From the NCBI GenBank assembly GCA_022771245.1, contig JALFCH010000045.1:1-33270 (forward strand): a stretch of DNA of 33,270 nucleotides. Reading direction: 5' to 3'. The notes below the pieces were generated by a model, which was given only the letters and a program-made list of their open reading frames with translations, ran no database searches and was not told the DNA's origin. Numbering within the stretch: position 1 is the first letter of the stretch; each line of letters begins with the position of its first letter. The position numbers and the translations under genes were made by a program. This document shows, piece after piece, positions 9,208 to 19,734 of the stretch. Source of the stretch: Rikenellaceae bacterium (GTDB taxonomy: Bacteria; Bacteroidota; Bacteroidia; Bacteroidales; UBA932).

Positions 9208-9252
9208 TTTGAAACCGGACGCAGATGTACCGGGAGAAACAAGCGATTTACT

Positions 9253-11808
9253 ATGAAATTCACAAACGAAGTCTTAAAACTTACAATGAGCGCTTTGCTT
9301 GTCCTTGCAGCAGCAAACCTGTGGGCAGCACCGGACAAGTCCTGCAGAAAAGCCTCCGAAGCCGCAATGAAAGTGGTGGAAAGAACATTGGGACAAAAAC
9401 CCCGCAACATCATCTTTGAAGTGACCGGTCCTGTTGCTGAAGGAGAATATTTCAGCACCGAGGCGAAGAACGGGAAGCTCACGGTCAAGGGAAGTTCCAC
9501 AGTGGCAGTCTGCCGAGGTTTCTACGATTATGTCACCTCCAACGGAATGGGCCTGAGCACCTGGACGGTAAACAATATCAGCCTGCCTGAAAAATTTGCC
9601 GACAGCCCGCTCAAGATTGTCACAACTCCTTTCGAGCACAGACAGTATATGAATGTCTGCACCCTCGGTTACACAATGCCTTACTGGGGATGGGAAGAAT
9701 GGGAAAAAGAACTGGACCGTATGGCTCTCCACGGAGTGGATATGCCTCTGTCTCCAATTGGAAGCGAAGCCATCTTCGCAAGGGTTTGGCGCAAGTTCGG
9801 CTTGACAGAGGAGGAAATCGGAGCCTTCGTCACCGCTCCGGCACACCTGCCGTGGTTCCGTATGGGGAATATGTCAGGGCTGGACGGTCCTCTCAGCCAG
9901 AACTGGTATGACAAGACCATTGCCCTGGAGCACAAGATTATCGACAGGATGCGCGAGTTGGGTATGTCCCCGATTTTCAATGCCTTCGCAGGTTTTGTGC
10001 CCAAAGGAATCAAGAGAGTCTTTCCCGAAGCGGAACTCATCCATACGGGATGGGACGACGGACCTGACTATGTGTCGGATTTCATCTTCCCGGAAACCGA
10101 TTTGTATCAGACCATTGCCAAAGAATATATAAAGGAATGGGAAAAGGAATTCGGCAAGGGCACCTATTATCTTGCCGACAGCTTCAATGAGATGAAAGTT
10201 CCTTTTGCAGAAAAGGGCACACAGGAGAGGTTTGACCAGATTGCTTCTTACGGAAAGGCCCTGTACAATTCCATAGCATCCGCCAATCCCGATGCAATAT
10301 GGGTACTTCAGGGCTGGATGTTCGGATACCAACGCCATATCTGGGACCCGGAAAGCATCAGAGCCCTTTTCTCTCAGGTTCCGGATGAAAAGATGCTGCT
10401 TCTGGACCTGAGCGTGGACTTCAACTACGGCATCTGGGAAAACGAATATACCTGGAACTACGCCAAAGGCATCTACGGCAAGAAATGGATCTACAGCACC
10501 GTGCCCAATTTCGGAGGCAGGACCTGCCCCGCAGGTGACTTGGATTTCTACCTCAACGGTCACCTCAAAGCCCTCACATCCGAAAACAAGGGCAAGCTGA
10601 TTGGACTTGGCACAGCTCCGGAGGGCGTGGAAAACAATGAGGTCATCTACGAGATCATAGCAGATGCTGCCTGGAGCACCTCCCACAAGGACATACGGGA
10701 ATGGCTGAAACAATACAGTCTGAACCGCTATGGCTCCTGCCCGGACAAGATTGCCGAATTCTGGGAAGGAATGCTCTCAACCGCATACGGAATGTGTTCC
10801 AGCAGGGCTCAGTACAGGGTTCAGAAAATGCCTTTCTTCGGTCTGGGCGGCAGGTACATCATCTCTGAGGAATACTTCAAGGCCCTGGAATCTTTCATTG
10901 CAGCCTCAGACGAACTCGGAGAAAACGGGGAATATCTCAAAGACCTGGCTCTTTGGGCGGGCATCTATGCCTTCGGAAAGGCTGATGTGCTTGCAGACAA
11001 AATAAATGACGCTTATCTGTGCGGGGACAGGGAAGCTGCGGAAAAGATGGAAGCGGAGTTTATGGACCTGATGGCACGCGCGGACAGGCTTCTGGACAAG
11101 AATCCCGTAACCAGGCTTGAGAGATGGGTGGATTTAGCCCGCCAATGGGGAGACAGCGAAGCAGAGGCGGACCATTATGAGGTTGATGCAAAGAGACTTG
11201 TCACAACCTGGGGCCGTGGACGCATGCCGGACGATCTGGACGACTACGCCTGCAGGATGTGGTCCGGTCTCATAAGAGATTACTATATGCCGAGATGGCA
11301 GCATTTCTTCGATTCACAGAAGGAAGGCAAGCCTTTCGACTTCGATGCCTGGGAATACAAATATGCCGAGCAAAGCAAGGGAGTTTCCAGGCTCGAGGAA
11401 TGCAAGGACCTTGTGGCTGAAGCCAGGGACCTCGTCTCAGTAGCCTCAGACATACTCCCCGTTGCTGACAGACTTCCGGGATGGACATCCTTCGATATGA
11501 AAGAAGGCAGCACACGCATCATCAGGATGATTGCTCCGGAAGACTACCCCGACATAAAGGCTCTGCGTTTCAGTTGGCAGAGGGGCAGCGATGACGTCAA
11601 GCTCAAACTTGTCCAGATAAACGGAGCCGGATGGGTGAGATTCAAAAAGGACAATCTCGGCATCACCATCGGCAAGGACAATCCTGTGGTGGAGATACCT
11701 ATAGACATAGTACGCAAGGAAACCTATCAGTTCATATATCTGCACATAGTACTTGAGGATACCATAAAGAACGGTGATTCTCAGGTCAGAATCGAATATG
11801 TAAAATGA
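9253..11808 (+). CDS. Alpha-N-acetylglucosaminidase (NAGLU, GH89 family)
   Basis: Extensive resemblance to human NAGLU: YTMPYWGWEEWEKELDRMALHGVDMPL, PWFRMGNMSGLDGPL, FNAFAGFVPKGIKRVFPEA, and the catalytic-type motifs DSFNEM and GTAPEGVENNEVIYE. ATG 9253 gives a signal peptide (MKFTNEVLKLTMSALLVLAAANLWA). Confidence 0.93.
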   Translation: MKFTNEVLKLTMSALLVLAAANLWAAPDKSCRKASEAAMKVVERTLGQKPRNIIFEVTGPVAEGEYFSTEAKNGKLTVKGSSTVAVCRGFYDYVTSNGMGLSTWTVNNISLPEKFADSPLKIVTTPFEHRQYMNVCTLGYTMPYWGWEEWEKELDRMALHGVDMPLSPIGSEAIFARVWRKFGLTEEEIGAFVTAPAHLPWFRMGNMSGLDGPLSQNWYDKTIALEHKIIDRMRELGMSPIFNAFAGFVPKGIKRVFPEAELIHTGWDDGPDYVSDFIFPETDLYQTIAKEYIKEWEKEFGKGTYYLADSFNEMKVPFAEKGTQERFDQIASYGKALYNSIASANPDAIWVLQGWMFGYQRHIWDPESIRALFSQVPDEKMLLLDLSVDFNYGIWENEYTWNYAKGIYGKKWIYSTVPNFGGRTCPAGDLDFYLNGHLKALTSENKGKLIGLGTAPEGVENNEVIYEIIADAAWSTSHKDIREWLKQYSLNRYGSCPDKIAEFWEGMLSTAYGMCSSRAQYRVQKMPFFGLGGRYIISEEYFKALESFIAASDELGENGEYLKDLALWAGIYAFGKADVLADKINDAYLCGDREAAEKMEAEFMDLMARADRLLDKNPVTRLERWVDLARQWGDSEAEADHYEVDAKRLVTTWGRGRMPDDLDDYACRMWSGLIRDYYMPRWQHFFDSQKEGKPFDFDAWEYKYAEQSKGVSRLEECKDLVAEARDLVSVASDILPVADRLPGWTSFDMKEGSTRIIRMIAPEDYPDIKALRFSWQRGSDDVKLKLVQINGAGWVRFKKDNLGITIGKDNPVVEIPIDIVRKETYQFIYLHIVLEDTIKNGDSQVRIEYVK

Positions 11809-12893
11809 AACCGGAAATCTGCATAATGGCACTCGCAGCAGCATTGCTCCTGGGGTGCAGCAAGACTGAAGTGAGGGACAGCATTGAGATTGTCTCCGTT
11901 TCGGAAACATCCTTTAGCAGCGAAGGAGGATTCGGCTCAATCGCCACCTCCACAGGAGGAATTGCGGTGGAAGCAGTTTCCTCCGCTCCCCAGTGGCTCA
12001 TAGTGAGCACAGTCAGGGAAAACGTCCTGTTCACAATCCTTCCGAATGAAAGCCCGGAAGAACGTAAGGGCACCATTTCCATCAAAGCCGGAGAAATCAG
12101 GGGAGCCTCCGTGGAGATATCGCAGCAGGCCTACAGCGGACTACGGCTGTCCTGTTCCAATGTGGACTTCACCGAAGACATCAGGCAGGCAGAAGTGAAA
12201 GTGAAATGTTCCTGCGAATACAGCATCGCTTTTTCAGAGAATCCGGACGGATGCTTCAATTGCGTGAAAACATCCGAAGGACTGGTTTTGAGCAGTTCGA
12301 AGGGACCTGGCAGACACGCCGTTACCGGACGGCTTTACGTCACGCCGGAAGACCCTCTCATTCCTTCCGCAGCAGTCACACTCCGTCTGAGGGAAAAATC
12401 CGTCTATGACTATATGGTGGGCACCTGGACCGCAACGGCAAGCGATGAAGGCCAAATTCAGAAATTCACGTTCAGCCGCAAGAAGGACCAATATTCCTTC
12501 AATGTGGAAATCGACCATTCAAAAACAGCCGGCCTGCCATTCACGGCGGACTGGGTGGACGGCAAAGTGAGAATACTCTCCGGCCAGGAATGCGGCTACA
12601 ATCCTGAGCAGAACAAGTACCTGTCCCTGCATTACAACGGCACGAAAAACGGCAGCGGGTGGTATATACTCCAGACCGCGGGTCTGGTGGCCTGGGATGC
12701 GGAACCTGTTTTTGACGAAAATGCAGGCAGCATAGAACTCACTTTCGGAGACAGCGGCATCAACAGCGAATACAGCCCCAAACTGCTGACATTCTGGCTA
12801 TGTCCGGGCAGATACTTCAACTTCGGCGGAAGCGGAGCCGGACAGGTAATCAGCTACAGTAAACTCACATTGACCAAAGAACTGACTGAGTAA
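11805..12893 (+). CDS. BACON-domain lipoprotein
   Basis: Lipobox LLLGCSKTE. BACON-like FSSEGGFGSIATSTGG...PQWLIVS...ERKGTISIKAGEIRGASVEISQQAY. Start overlaps the GH89 stop (ATGA). Confidence 0.75.
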   Translation: MKPEICIMALAAALLLGCSKTEVRDSIEIVSVSETSFSSEGGFGSIATSTGGIAVEAVSSAPQWLIVSTVRENVLFTILPNESPEERKGTISIKAGEIRGASVEISQQAYSGLRLSCSNVDFTEDIRQAEVKVKCSCEYSIAFSENPDGCFNCVKTSEGLVLSSSKGPGRHAVTGRLYVTPEDPLIPSAAVTLRLREKSVYDYMVGTWTATASDEGQIQKFTFSRKKDQYSFNVEIDHSKTAGLPFTADWVDGKVRILSGQECGYNPEQNKYLSLHYNGTKNGSGWYILQTAGLVAWDAEPVFDENAGSIELTFGDSGINSEYSPKLLTFWLCPGRYFNFGGSGAGQVISYSKLTLTKELTE

Positions 12894-12905
12894 TCCTCAA
12901 AAAGA

Positions 12906-15900
12906 ATGATCATGAAAAGGATAATCGCCACAATAATTCTCACCGTATTCTCTGCAACCCTCATCTGGGCGCAGAACATCAAGTCCTCAGGTACGGTGAA
13001 AGATGCCTCGGGGAATCCGCTTCCCGGAGTCGTGGTCGCCGTTAAAGGCGTAAACAATGCCACAGTGACCGACATTGACGGAAACTGGCAGTTGGACAAT
13101 GTTCCGGCAGGTTCACAACTTGAAGCCACCTGCCTGGGATTCAAGGATGTGGTAAAACCGGCAGCGGCAAAAGTGAATTTCACACTGGAGGAAAGTACGG
13201 AAATGCTTTCAGAGGCAGTGGTGACCGGTATGACCACAACCGACAAGAGAATGTTTACAGGAGCCACGGACAAGCTCTCGGCAGTGGATGTGAACATCAG
13301 CGGAATGGGAGAAATAAGCCGTTCCCTCGAAGGCAAATCAGCCGGAGTCTCCGTGCAGAACGTATCCGGCACTTTCGGAACCGCGCCCAAAATCAGGGTC
13401 AGGGGTGCCACTTCGATCTACGGTGATTCCAAGCCGCTGTGGGTGGTGGACGGAGTCATTATGGAAGATGTGGTGGACGTGGATGCCAACTCCCTTTCCT
13501 CAGGTGATGCCACGACCCTTATCAGTTCGGCAATAGCCGGGCTCAATTCCGACGACATCGAATCTTTCCAGATTCTCAAAGACGGTTCCGCAACCTCCAT
13601 CTACGGAGCCAGGGCAATGGCCGGAGTCATAGTCGTGACAACCAAGAAAGGCACCCCGGGAATGACCAAGGTCAGCTACAACGGGGAATACAGCATACGC
13701 TTCGTGCCGTCCTATTCCGAATTCAACATTATGAACTCGCAGGAGCAGATGTCCGTCTATGAGGAAATGTACCAGAAGGGCTGGCTCAATTTTTCCCGCA
13801 GCGTCTATGCAGCCAACGGAGGAGTTTACAACAAAATGGCCCAGTTGATGAACACCTACGACCCAGCCACAGGCAAATACATCATCGAGAATACGGAAGC
13901 GGGCAGAATAGCCTACCTCAGGGAAGCCGAGCTGCGCAACACCGACTGGTTCGCCGAACTGTTCCGCCCGAGCATCCAGCACAGCCACTCGGTCAGCGTT
14001 TCCGCAGGTAGCGAAAGAGGCAGTTATTACGCATCCCTGGGCGCTCTCGTGGACCCGGGATGGACCCTGCAGAGCAAGGTGAACCGCTATACTGCCCTGT
14101 TCAACACCACTCAGAAACTCTTCGGGGACTATCTGTCCCTCAACATCATAGCCAATGCATCTTACCGCCGGCAGAGGGCTCCGGGCTCGCTTTCCTCAGA
14201 GGTGAATGCCGTTGAAGGAACAGTGAAGAGGGATTTTGACATCAACCCCTATTCCTACGCTCTGCGCACTTCCCGCACCCTGGACCCGGACGAATTCTAC
14301 ACCAGGAACTACGCACCGTTCAACATCAAGCACGAGCTGGAAAACAACTATATGGACATTTCGGTGATGGACACCAAGTTTCAGGCGGAACTCAAGGCCA
14401 AGCCTTGCAAGGGTCTGGAACTTTCCGCCCTCGGATCCGTCCGTTACCAGATTTCCGAAACTCAGCACAATATCACCGACAACTCCAATCAGGCAGAAGC
14501 CTACAGAGCTGCGTACACGAGGATGATAAGGGACTACAACCCTCTGCTCTACAAAAATCCCGACACTCCGAATGCAGACAAATACACCATTCTGCCGGAG
14601 GGCGGTATCCTCAAGAAAAACAGCTACTCCGCACTCAGCGCCGATTTCAGGGCCTCAGCCACCTACAACGGGACCTTTGCGGACAAACACATACTCAACG
14701 CCTACGCTGCTATGGAAATCAACTCCCTGGACAGAAGCACTTCCTATTTCCAGGGCTGGGGTTTGCAGTATGAAGCCGGTGAAACACCATTCTACATTCT
14801 CGACCTTTTCAAGAAGCAGCTCGAAGAAAACACCTTCTATTATAATGTAGGCAATACTCACGAGCGCAACGTGGCATTCGCAGCCACCGCTTCCTATTCC
14901 TACGACTACCGTTACACCATCAACGGCACCTTCAGATACGAGGGTTCCAACCGCTTGGGCCGTGCCCGCAGTTCAAGATGGCTGCCCACCTGGAACGTGG
15001 CGGCGAGATGGTCTGCAGACCAGGAAGACTTCTTCAAGGCAATCAAACCGGCCTTCTCAACCTTCAATGTGAGACTCTCCTACTCCCTCACGGCAGACCG
15101 TGGACCGTCCTGGGTGAACAACTCCACTGCCATTTTCTACCCGACCACCCAATGGAGAGGCGATTCCGACATTATGGAGCCCGGTCTGGGCCTGTCCTCC
15201 ATCGAGAACTCAGAACTCACCTACGAAAAGAAACACGAACTGAACATAGGTGCTGACCTCGGGTTCATAGACGACCGTATCCAACTGTCCTTCGATGCCT
15301 ACAAGAGGAACAATTTCGACCTCATAGGCAATGTGGTCACCCAGGGTCTGGGCGGCTATTCGAACAAGATGGGCAATGTGGCCTCGATGAAATCCTCCGG
15401 AGTGGAACTTTCCCTGGCGACCAGGAACATAGTCACGAAGGACTTCTCCTGGACCACCAGTTTCATCTTCTCCCATATGAAGAACATCGTGACCGAGCTC
15501 AAGACCTACCAGACCATGATCAGCTATCTCACCGGCAACGGATATTCAATGGAAGGTATGCCGAGAGGAGCCATGTTCTCCCTCCAGTTCATGGGTCTGG
15601 ATGAAATGGGCATTCCGACCTTCCTGGGCAAGGACGGACAGATCACCTCGACGGACATACAGTTCCAGGAGATGAACGACTTCAGCAATCTCAAGTATGA
15701 AGGGCCGATTGACCCGACGATGACCGGCAGCTTCGGCAATATCTTCAAGTGGAAGGGATTCACCCTCAATGTTTTCTTCACCTACTCTTTCGGCAACGTG
15801 GTGCGTCTGGACCCGGTTTTCTCAAGCAGCTACACCGACCTAACCGCAATGCCGCGCGAGTTTATGGACCGCTATGTGGTCCCGGGTGACGAAAACAGGA

Positions 15901-16229
15901 CCAACGTGCCCGTGATTGCAAGTTCGAGACAGAACAGCAGGATAAGCAATCTCTCAATAGCCTACAATGCCTACAACTACTCCGATCAGAGAGTGGCGAA
16001 GGGAGATTTCATAAGGCTCAAGGAAATTTCCCTCGGCTATGAGCTTCCTAAGAAGGCCGTGGAAAAGCTGAGGCTCAAAGGGCTGTCATTCAAACTTCAG
16101 GGCACCAACCTATGTCTGGTCTATGCCGACAAGAAACTGGAAGGGCAGGACCCCGAGTTCCTCAACAGCGGCGGAGTCGCCACTCCTATGCCCAAACAGA
16201 TGACCCTGACCTGCAAAATAGCGTTCTAA
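12906..16229 (+). CDS. SusC/RagA-family TonB-linked outer membrane protein
   Basis: Signal peptide, carboxypeptidase-like regulatory domain (GTVKDASGNPLPGVVVAVKGVNNATVTDIDGNW), plug (KIRVRGATSIYGDSKPLWVVDGVIMEDV...SIYGARAMAGVIVVTTKKG) and a beta-barrel C-terminus. ATG at 12912 is an alternative start. Confidence 0.97.
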   Translation: MIMKRIIATIILTVFSATLIWAQNIKSSGTVKDASGNPLPGVVVAVKGVNNATVTDIDGNWQLDNVPAGSQLEATCLGFKDVVKPAAAKVNFTLEESTEMLSEAVVTGMTTTDKRMFTGATDKLSAVDVNISGMGEISRSLEGKSAGVSVQNVSGTFGTAPKIRVRGATSIYGDSKPLWVVDGVIMEDVVDVDANSLSSGDATTLISSAIAGLNSDDIESFQILKDGSATSIYGARAMAGVIVVTTKKGTPGMTKVSYNGEYSIRFVPSYSEFNIMNSQEQMSVYEEMYQKGWLNFSRSVYAANGGVYNKMAQLMNTYDPATGKYIIENTEAGRIAYLREAELRNTDWFAELFRPSIQHSHSVSVSAGSERGSYYASLGALVDPGWTLQSKVNRYTALFNTTQKLFGDYLSLNIIANASYRRQRAPGSLSSEVNAVEGTVKRDFDINPYSYALRTSRTLDPDEFYTRNYAPFNIKHELENNYMDISVMDTKFQAELKAKPCKGLELSALGSVRYQISETQHNITDNSNQAEAYRAAYTRMIRDYNPLLYKNPDTPNADKYTILPEGGILKKNSYSALSADFRASATYNGTFADKHILNAYAAMEINSLDRSTSYFQGWGLQYEAGETPFYILDLFKKQLEENTFYYNVGNTHERNVAFAATASYSYDYRYTINGTFRYEGSNRLGRARSSRWLPTWNVAARWSADQEDFFKAIKPAFSTFNVRLSYSLTADRGPSWVNNSTAIFYPTTQWRGDSDIMEPGLGLSSIENSELTYEKKHELNIGADLGFIDDRIQLSFDAYKRNNFDLIGNVVTQGLGGYSNKMGNVASMKSSGVELSLATRNIVTKDFSWTTSFIFSHMKNIVTELKTYQTMISYLTGNGYSMEGMPRGAMFSLQFMGLDEMGIPTFLGKDGQITSTDIQFQEMNDFSNLKYEGPIDPTMTGSFGNIFKWKGFTLNVFFTYSFGNVVRLDPVFSSSYTDLTAMPREFMDRYVVPGDENRTNVPVIASSRQNSRISNLSIAYNAYNYSDQRVAKGDFIRLKEISLGYELPKKAVEKLRLKGLSFKLQGTNLCLVYADKKLEGQDPEFLNSGGVATPMPKQMTLTCKIAF

Positions 16230-16244
16230 CAAAAGGATTGGAAT

Positions 16245-17933
16245 ATGAACAAGACTATATATACAGCAATACTTCTCTGCCTTGCGGCCACATCTGTTTC
16301 CTGCGACAAATTCCTGGACCAGCTGCCTGACAACAGGGCCGAAATCGACTCCGTGGAAAAGGTCCGCAAGTTACTTGTCACCGCGTACAGTTCAAGAACT
16401 TACGTAAGGTACTTCGAATATGCTTCGGACAATGTGGACTTTGCCGGAGAAAAGAACCCCAACACCAACCAGCTCCTGGATCAGAATTATGCCTGGGAAG
16501 CTATGACTGTTGCGGAGAACGAGAGCAATGTGAACGTATGGCAGAACTACTACAAGATGATAGCCACTGCCAACGCCGCCCTCGAAGCTATAGAGAAATG
16601 CGGCACGCCTGAGGAAATGTTGCCGTACAAAGGGGAAGCCCTGCTCTGCCGCGCCTATGCACATTTCTGTCTGACAATGATTTACTGTCTGCCATACCAT
16701 CCTCAGCTCGCTTCCACCTATCTTGGGGTACCATATATTGACGCCCCCGAAACCACCCTCAATCCGAAATATGTGAGGGGAACGCTTGAGGAAGATTACA
16801 GGAAAATAGAACAAGACATCGAGGAAGCCCTCCCCCTGATCAATGACGAAGCCTATAATGTTCCCAAATACCATTTCAACAAAAAGGCAGCCTACGCCTT
16901 CGCAACACGTTTCTACTGCTACAGCCTGCAATGGGAAAAAGCCGTAGATGCAGCCGGAGTCGTCCTGGGAAGCAACCCTTCCGAGATGCTGAGAGACTGG
17001 GCTGCCACGGCAAAACTCACCTGGGGATATGAATCCAGGACTATGGATTACATCGACCCTCTGAACAAATTCAACCTTCTGCTCATTCCGCTCTACACCG
17101 CCAACGGCACCATCTTCAATGCCTGGTCCGGTGCCGGTTCCCGTTTCACCCACAACAACAGGGTGGCGAAGAAAGAGACTTTCCGCTGCAAGAGGCCTAT
17201 GGGAGGACCCTACGACACGGGCAAGGACGACTGCTATGCGATTTACCAGCATCCCCCTTTCCTGTGGTACGACAACATCACAAACAAGGTATGGATGCCG
17301 AAATGGCCGAACCAATGGGAAGTGGTCGATGCTGTGGCGGGGACCGGTTACAGCCGTTCCACTTTCGTAGCCTTCACTGCCAATGAGGTCCTGCTCAACC
17401 GGGCAGAAGCCTACATACAGCTGAAGAAGTATGACCTCGCGGCTGCCGACCTTGAGACCTGGAACCAATCCTTCTACAAGGTGGGACAGTACAGTGTACG
17501 CAGCCTCACCCCGGAACTGATTGACGAAGTCTATTCCGACCCGTCCTCAGCCCGTTACATACCTCTATATACAAGAGAGGAGCCTACCAGCCGCAAGGAA
17601 CTCCATCCGCACGGTTTTACGGTGGAGGCGGGCAGACAGGAAAATATGACTCAGTGCCTGCTCTTCTGCCGCCGTCTGGACTTCCTCGGGGAAGGCTTGA
17701 GATGGTGCGACGTGAAAAGATACGGAATTACCGTGGACCGCTTCGATGACACCAACTACGATGATGCCACCACCACAGGCTACAAGGCCGGGGAATCGCT
17801 TCCGTACAATGACCTGCGCAGAGCCTTCCAGATTCCGCAAGAGTCCATCAAGACGGGACTGGAAGCCAATCCGGACGACAACTCCAAGAATCCGGACCAT
17901 CCTTTTGTAAGCTCTTACGACACTCTAAATTAA
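16245..17933 (+). CDS. SusD/RagB-family glycan-binding lipoprotein
   Basis: Lipobox VSCDKFLDQLPDNRAEID, TPR-like helices, LNRAEAYIQLKKYDLAAADLETW and C-terminal RRLDFLGEGLRWCDVKRYGI. Confidence 0.96.
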   Translation: MNKTIYTAILLCLAATSVSCDKFLDQLPDNRAEIDSVEKVRKLLVTAYSSRTYVRYFEYASDNVDFAGEKNPNTNQLLDQNYAWEAMTVAENESNVNVWQNYYKMIATANAALEAIEKCGTPEEMLPYKGEALLCRAYAHFCLTMIYCLPYHPQLASTYLGVPYIDAPETTLNPKYVRGTLEEDYRKIEQDIEEALPLINDEAYNVPKYHFNKKAAYAFATRFYCYSLQWEKAVDAAGVVLGSNPSEMLRDWAATAKLTWGYESRTMDYIDPLNKFNLLLIPLYTANGTIFNAWSGAGSRFTHNNRVAKKETFRCKRPMGGPYDTGKDDCYAIYQHPPFLWYDNITNKVWMPKWPNQWEVVDAVAGTGYSRSTFVAFTANEVLLNRAEAYIQLKKYDLAAADLETWNQSFYKVGQYSVRSLTPELIDEVYSDPSSARYIPLYTREEPTSRKELHPHGFTVEAGRQENMTQCLLFCRRLDFLGEGLRWCDVKRYGITVDRFDDTNYDDATTTGYKAGESLPYNDLRRAFQIPQESIKTGLEANPDDNSKNPDHPFVSSYDTLN

Positions 17934-17938
17934 CGATT

Positions 17939-18820
17939 ATGAGAAGCTTAAAGATATTTACAGCAATCCTCACCCTGAGCCTTGCGGTTGCCTGCGGGAA
18001 AGAAGAACTTTCCGGCAGCATATTCCAGGACCCTGAAGAGCGCAGCTCGGAATTCGACCTGTGGCTGCAGAGGAACTATGTGGACCCGTTCAACATCCGC
18101 TTCGAATACAGGATGCCGGACAGGGAGACCAATTTCAGCTATTGGGTTTCGCCTCCCAATGTCAGGGAGTCCATCATGATAGCCAAATTATTGAAGTTCA
18201 CCACCATCGAGGCTATGATAGAAATGATGGCCACGGACGATGAGAGTGTGGACCCGGCTCTCTTCGTAAAATCCTATTTTCCCAAGGTAATCTTCCTGGT
18301 GGGCAGTTTCGAAATCAGCAACACAGGTACCACCAACCTCGCCTCAGCGGAAAACGGATTGCAAATCAACATATTGGGAGTCAATTTCTTCACGGTTGAG
18401 AAAGATGCCGTGAGAATTGCCGGAACTATGCTCCACGAATTCACCCACATTCTCGACGGCATCTATGCCTGCCCTGCCGAATACAAGGACGTGACCCCTG
18501 ACGGCTATGTGGGCAGCCGCTACTCCACCCTTGGAAACGACTATCTGCAGAACGGATATGTGAGCAACTATGCCCGTTCAAGCGTGGCCGAGGACATAGC
18601 CGAAACCTGCGGAAGGCTCATATCCCTCACCGATGCCGAATGGGAGGCGATGTATGCCGCTGCCGGGAACGAAGCCGGAGCGAAACTCAGGATGAAACAC
18701 GAAATCGTACGCAAATGGCTGCTCGATTCCTATGGTGTGGATGCCCGCAAATGGAGTGAAATCTACCACCGCAGAATCTCCGAACTGGACAGCCTGGACT
18801 GGGTATCCCTTGATGACTGA
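17939..18820 (+). CDS. Substrate import-associated zinc metallohydrolase lipoprotein (HExxH)
   Basis: Lipobox VACGKEE and zinc motif HEFTH (nt 18434-18448). Sits next to SusD and DUF4302 as known for this lipoprotein family. Confidence 0.85.
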   Translation: MRSLKIFTAILTLSLAVACGKEELSGSIFQDPEERSSEFDLWLQRNYVDPFNIRFEYRMPDRETNFSYWVSPPNVRESIMIAKLLKFTTIEAMIEMMATDDESVDPALFVKSYFPKVIFLVGSFEISNTGTTNLASAENGLQINILGVNFFTVEKDAVRIAGTMLHEFTHILDGIYACPAEYKDVTPDGYVGSRYSTLGNDYLQNGYVSNYARSSVAEDIAETCGRLISLTDAEWEAMYAAAGNEAGAKLRMKHEIVRKWLLDSYGVDARKWSEIYHRRISELDSLDWVSLDD

Positions 18821-18850
18821 TAATCTTGATGACTAAAACTTTGGAAAGCA

Positions 18851-19723
18851 ATGAAAAAGTTCACATACATTCTTATGCTCTGTGTTGCAGCACTCTCCTG
18901 CAGCAAACCGGAGAGAATATTCAGCGAAGGAGCGTCTGAAAGGATTGCGGATGCGGTGGACCTCTACAAATCGGCAATTCTGGCAAGGGGAACCTGGGTA
19001 ATGGAATATTTCCCTGATGACCAGCTGCGCTACGGAGGCTGGGTCTATGTGCTGGATTTCCGGGAGGACAACAGCATCGAGGCCTGGTTTGAGGGCAGCG
19101 GATTCGTGCCTTCCGCCGACCCGGTGACAGTCTCGGAATATGCCGTGGAATTCAGTACCGGACCTATGCTCAAGTTCTGCACCAACAATGACTATCTGCA
19201 CTATTTCTCCTTCCCGGGAGGCCCCAACGGAGGAGGCTACCAGGGCTATAGGGGAGACTACGAATTCACCATTATGTCCCTCAATGAAACAATGGATGAA
19301 ATCATTCTCAGGGGCATCAAGACAGAAAACAGAATACGCCTGAGCCCACTTTCGGGGAAATGGACTCCCGAGGAATATATCAATGCGGTAAGGGACAGCG
19401 AGTTATCCGTACGCCGCACCAGTTTTGACCTTACGCTGGACGGCGTGAAAATCGGAGTTTTGTCCAGGGCCTGCACCCCGGTTATGGATGATTTTTCAAG
19501 TTTCAGCAGAAGCAAAATCTGGACTCTCGAATGTGGGGAGCAAAAACAGGACATCTGCACAATAACCCTTCCCGACGGCATAATGAAAGCCTATGAGCCT
19601 TTCACCGTAAAGACTCCCCAGGACGGGGAATTGAGCCTTCAGACCTTCCGCTGGGTACTCGGAGAGAGCTCCGGCAAGGATGAGTTCGTCTGCATCGAAA
19701 ACGGAAGAATTGAATTGAAATAA
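18851..19723 (+). CDS. DUF4302-family lipoprotein
   Basis: Lipobox LSCSKPER. Pattern ADAVDLYKSAILARGTWVMEYFPDDQLRYGGWVYVLDF typical of DUF4302. Confidence 0.8.
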   Translation: MKKFTYILMLCVAALSCSKPERIFSEGASERIADAVDLYKSAILARGTWVMEYFPDDQLRYGGWVYVLDFREDNSIEAWFEGSGFVPSADPVTVSEYAVEFSTGPMLKFCTNNDYLHYFSFPGGPNGGGYQGYRGDYEFTIMSLNETMDEIILRGIKTENRIRLSPLSGKWTPEEYINAVRDSELSVRRTSFDLTLDGVKIGVLSRACTPVMDDFSSFSRSKIWTLECGEQKQDICTITLPDGIMKAYEPFTVKTPQDGELSLQTFRWVLGESSGKDEFVCIENGRIELK

Positions 19724-19734
19724 AACGCAAGTCT

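Noticed and set aside
9874-10713. 279-aa minus-strand ORF opposite GH89
   Set aside because: Lies wholly inside a confident NAGLU gene with catalytic motifs; no own start context or domain.
16392-17468. 358-aa minus-strand ORF opposite susD
   Set aside because: Antisense to a confident SusD gene; low-complexity Gly/Val-rich translation with no recognisable domain, expected from codon bias.
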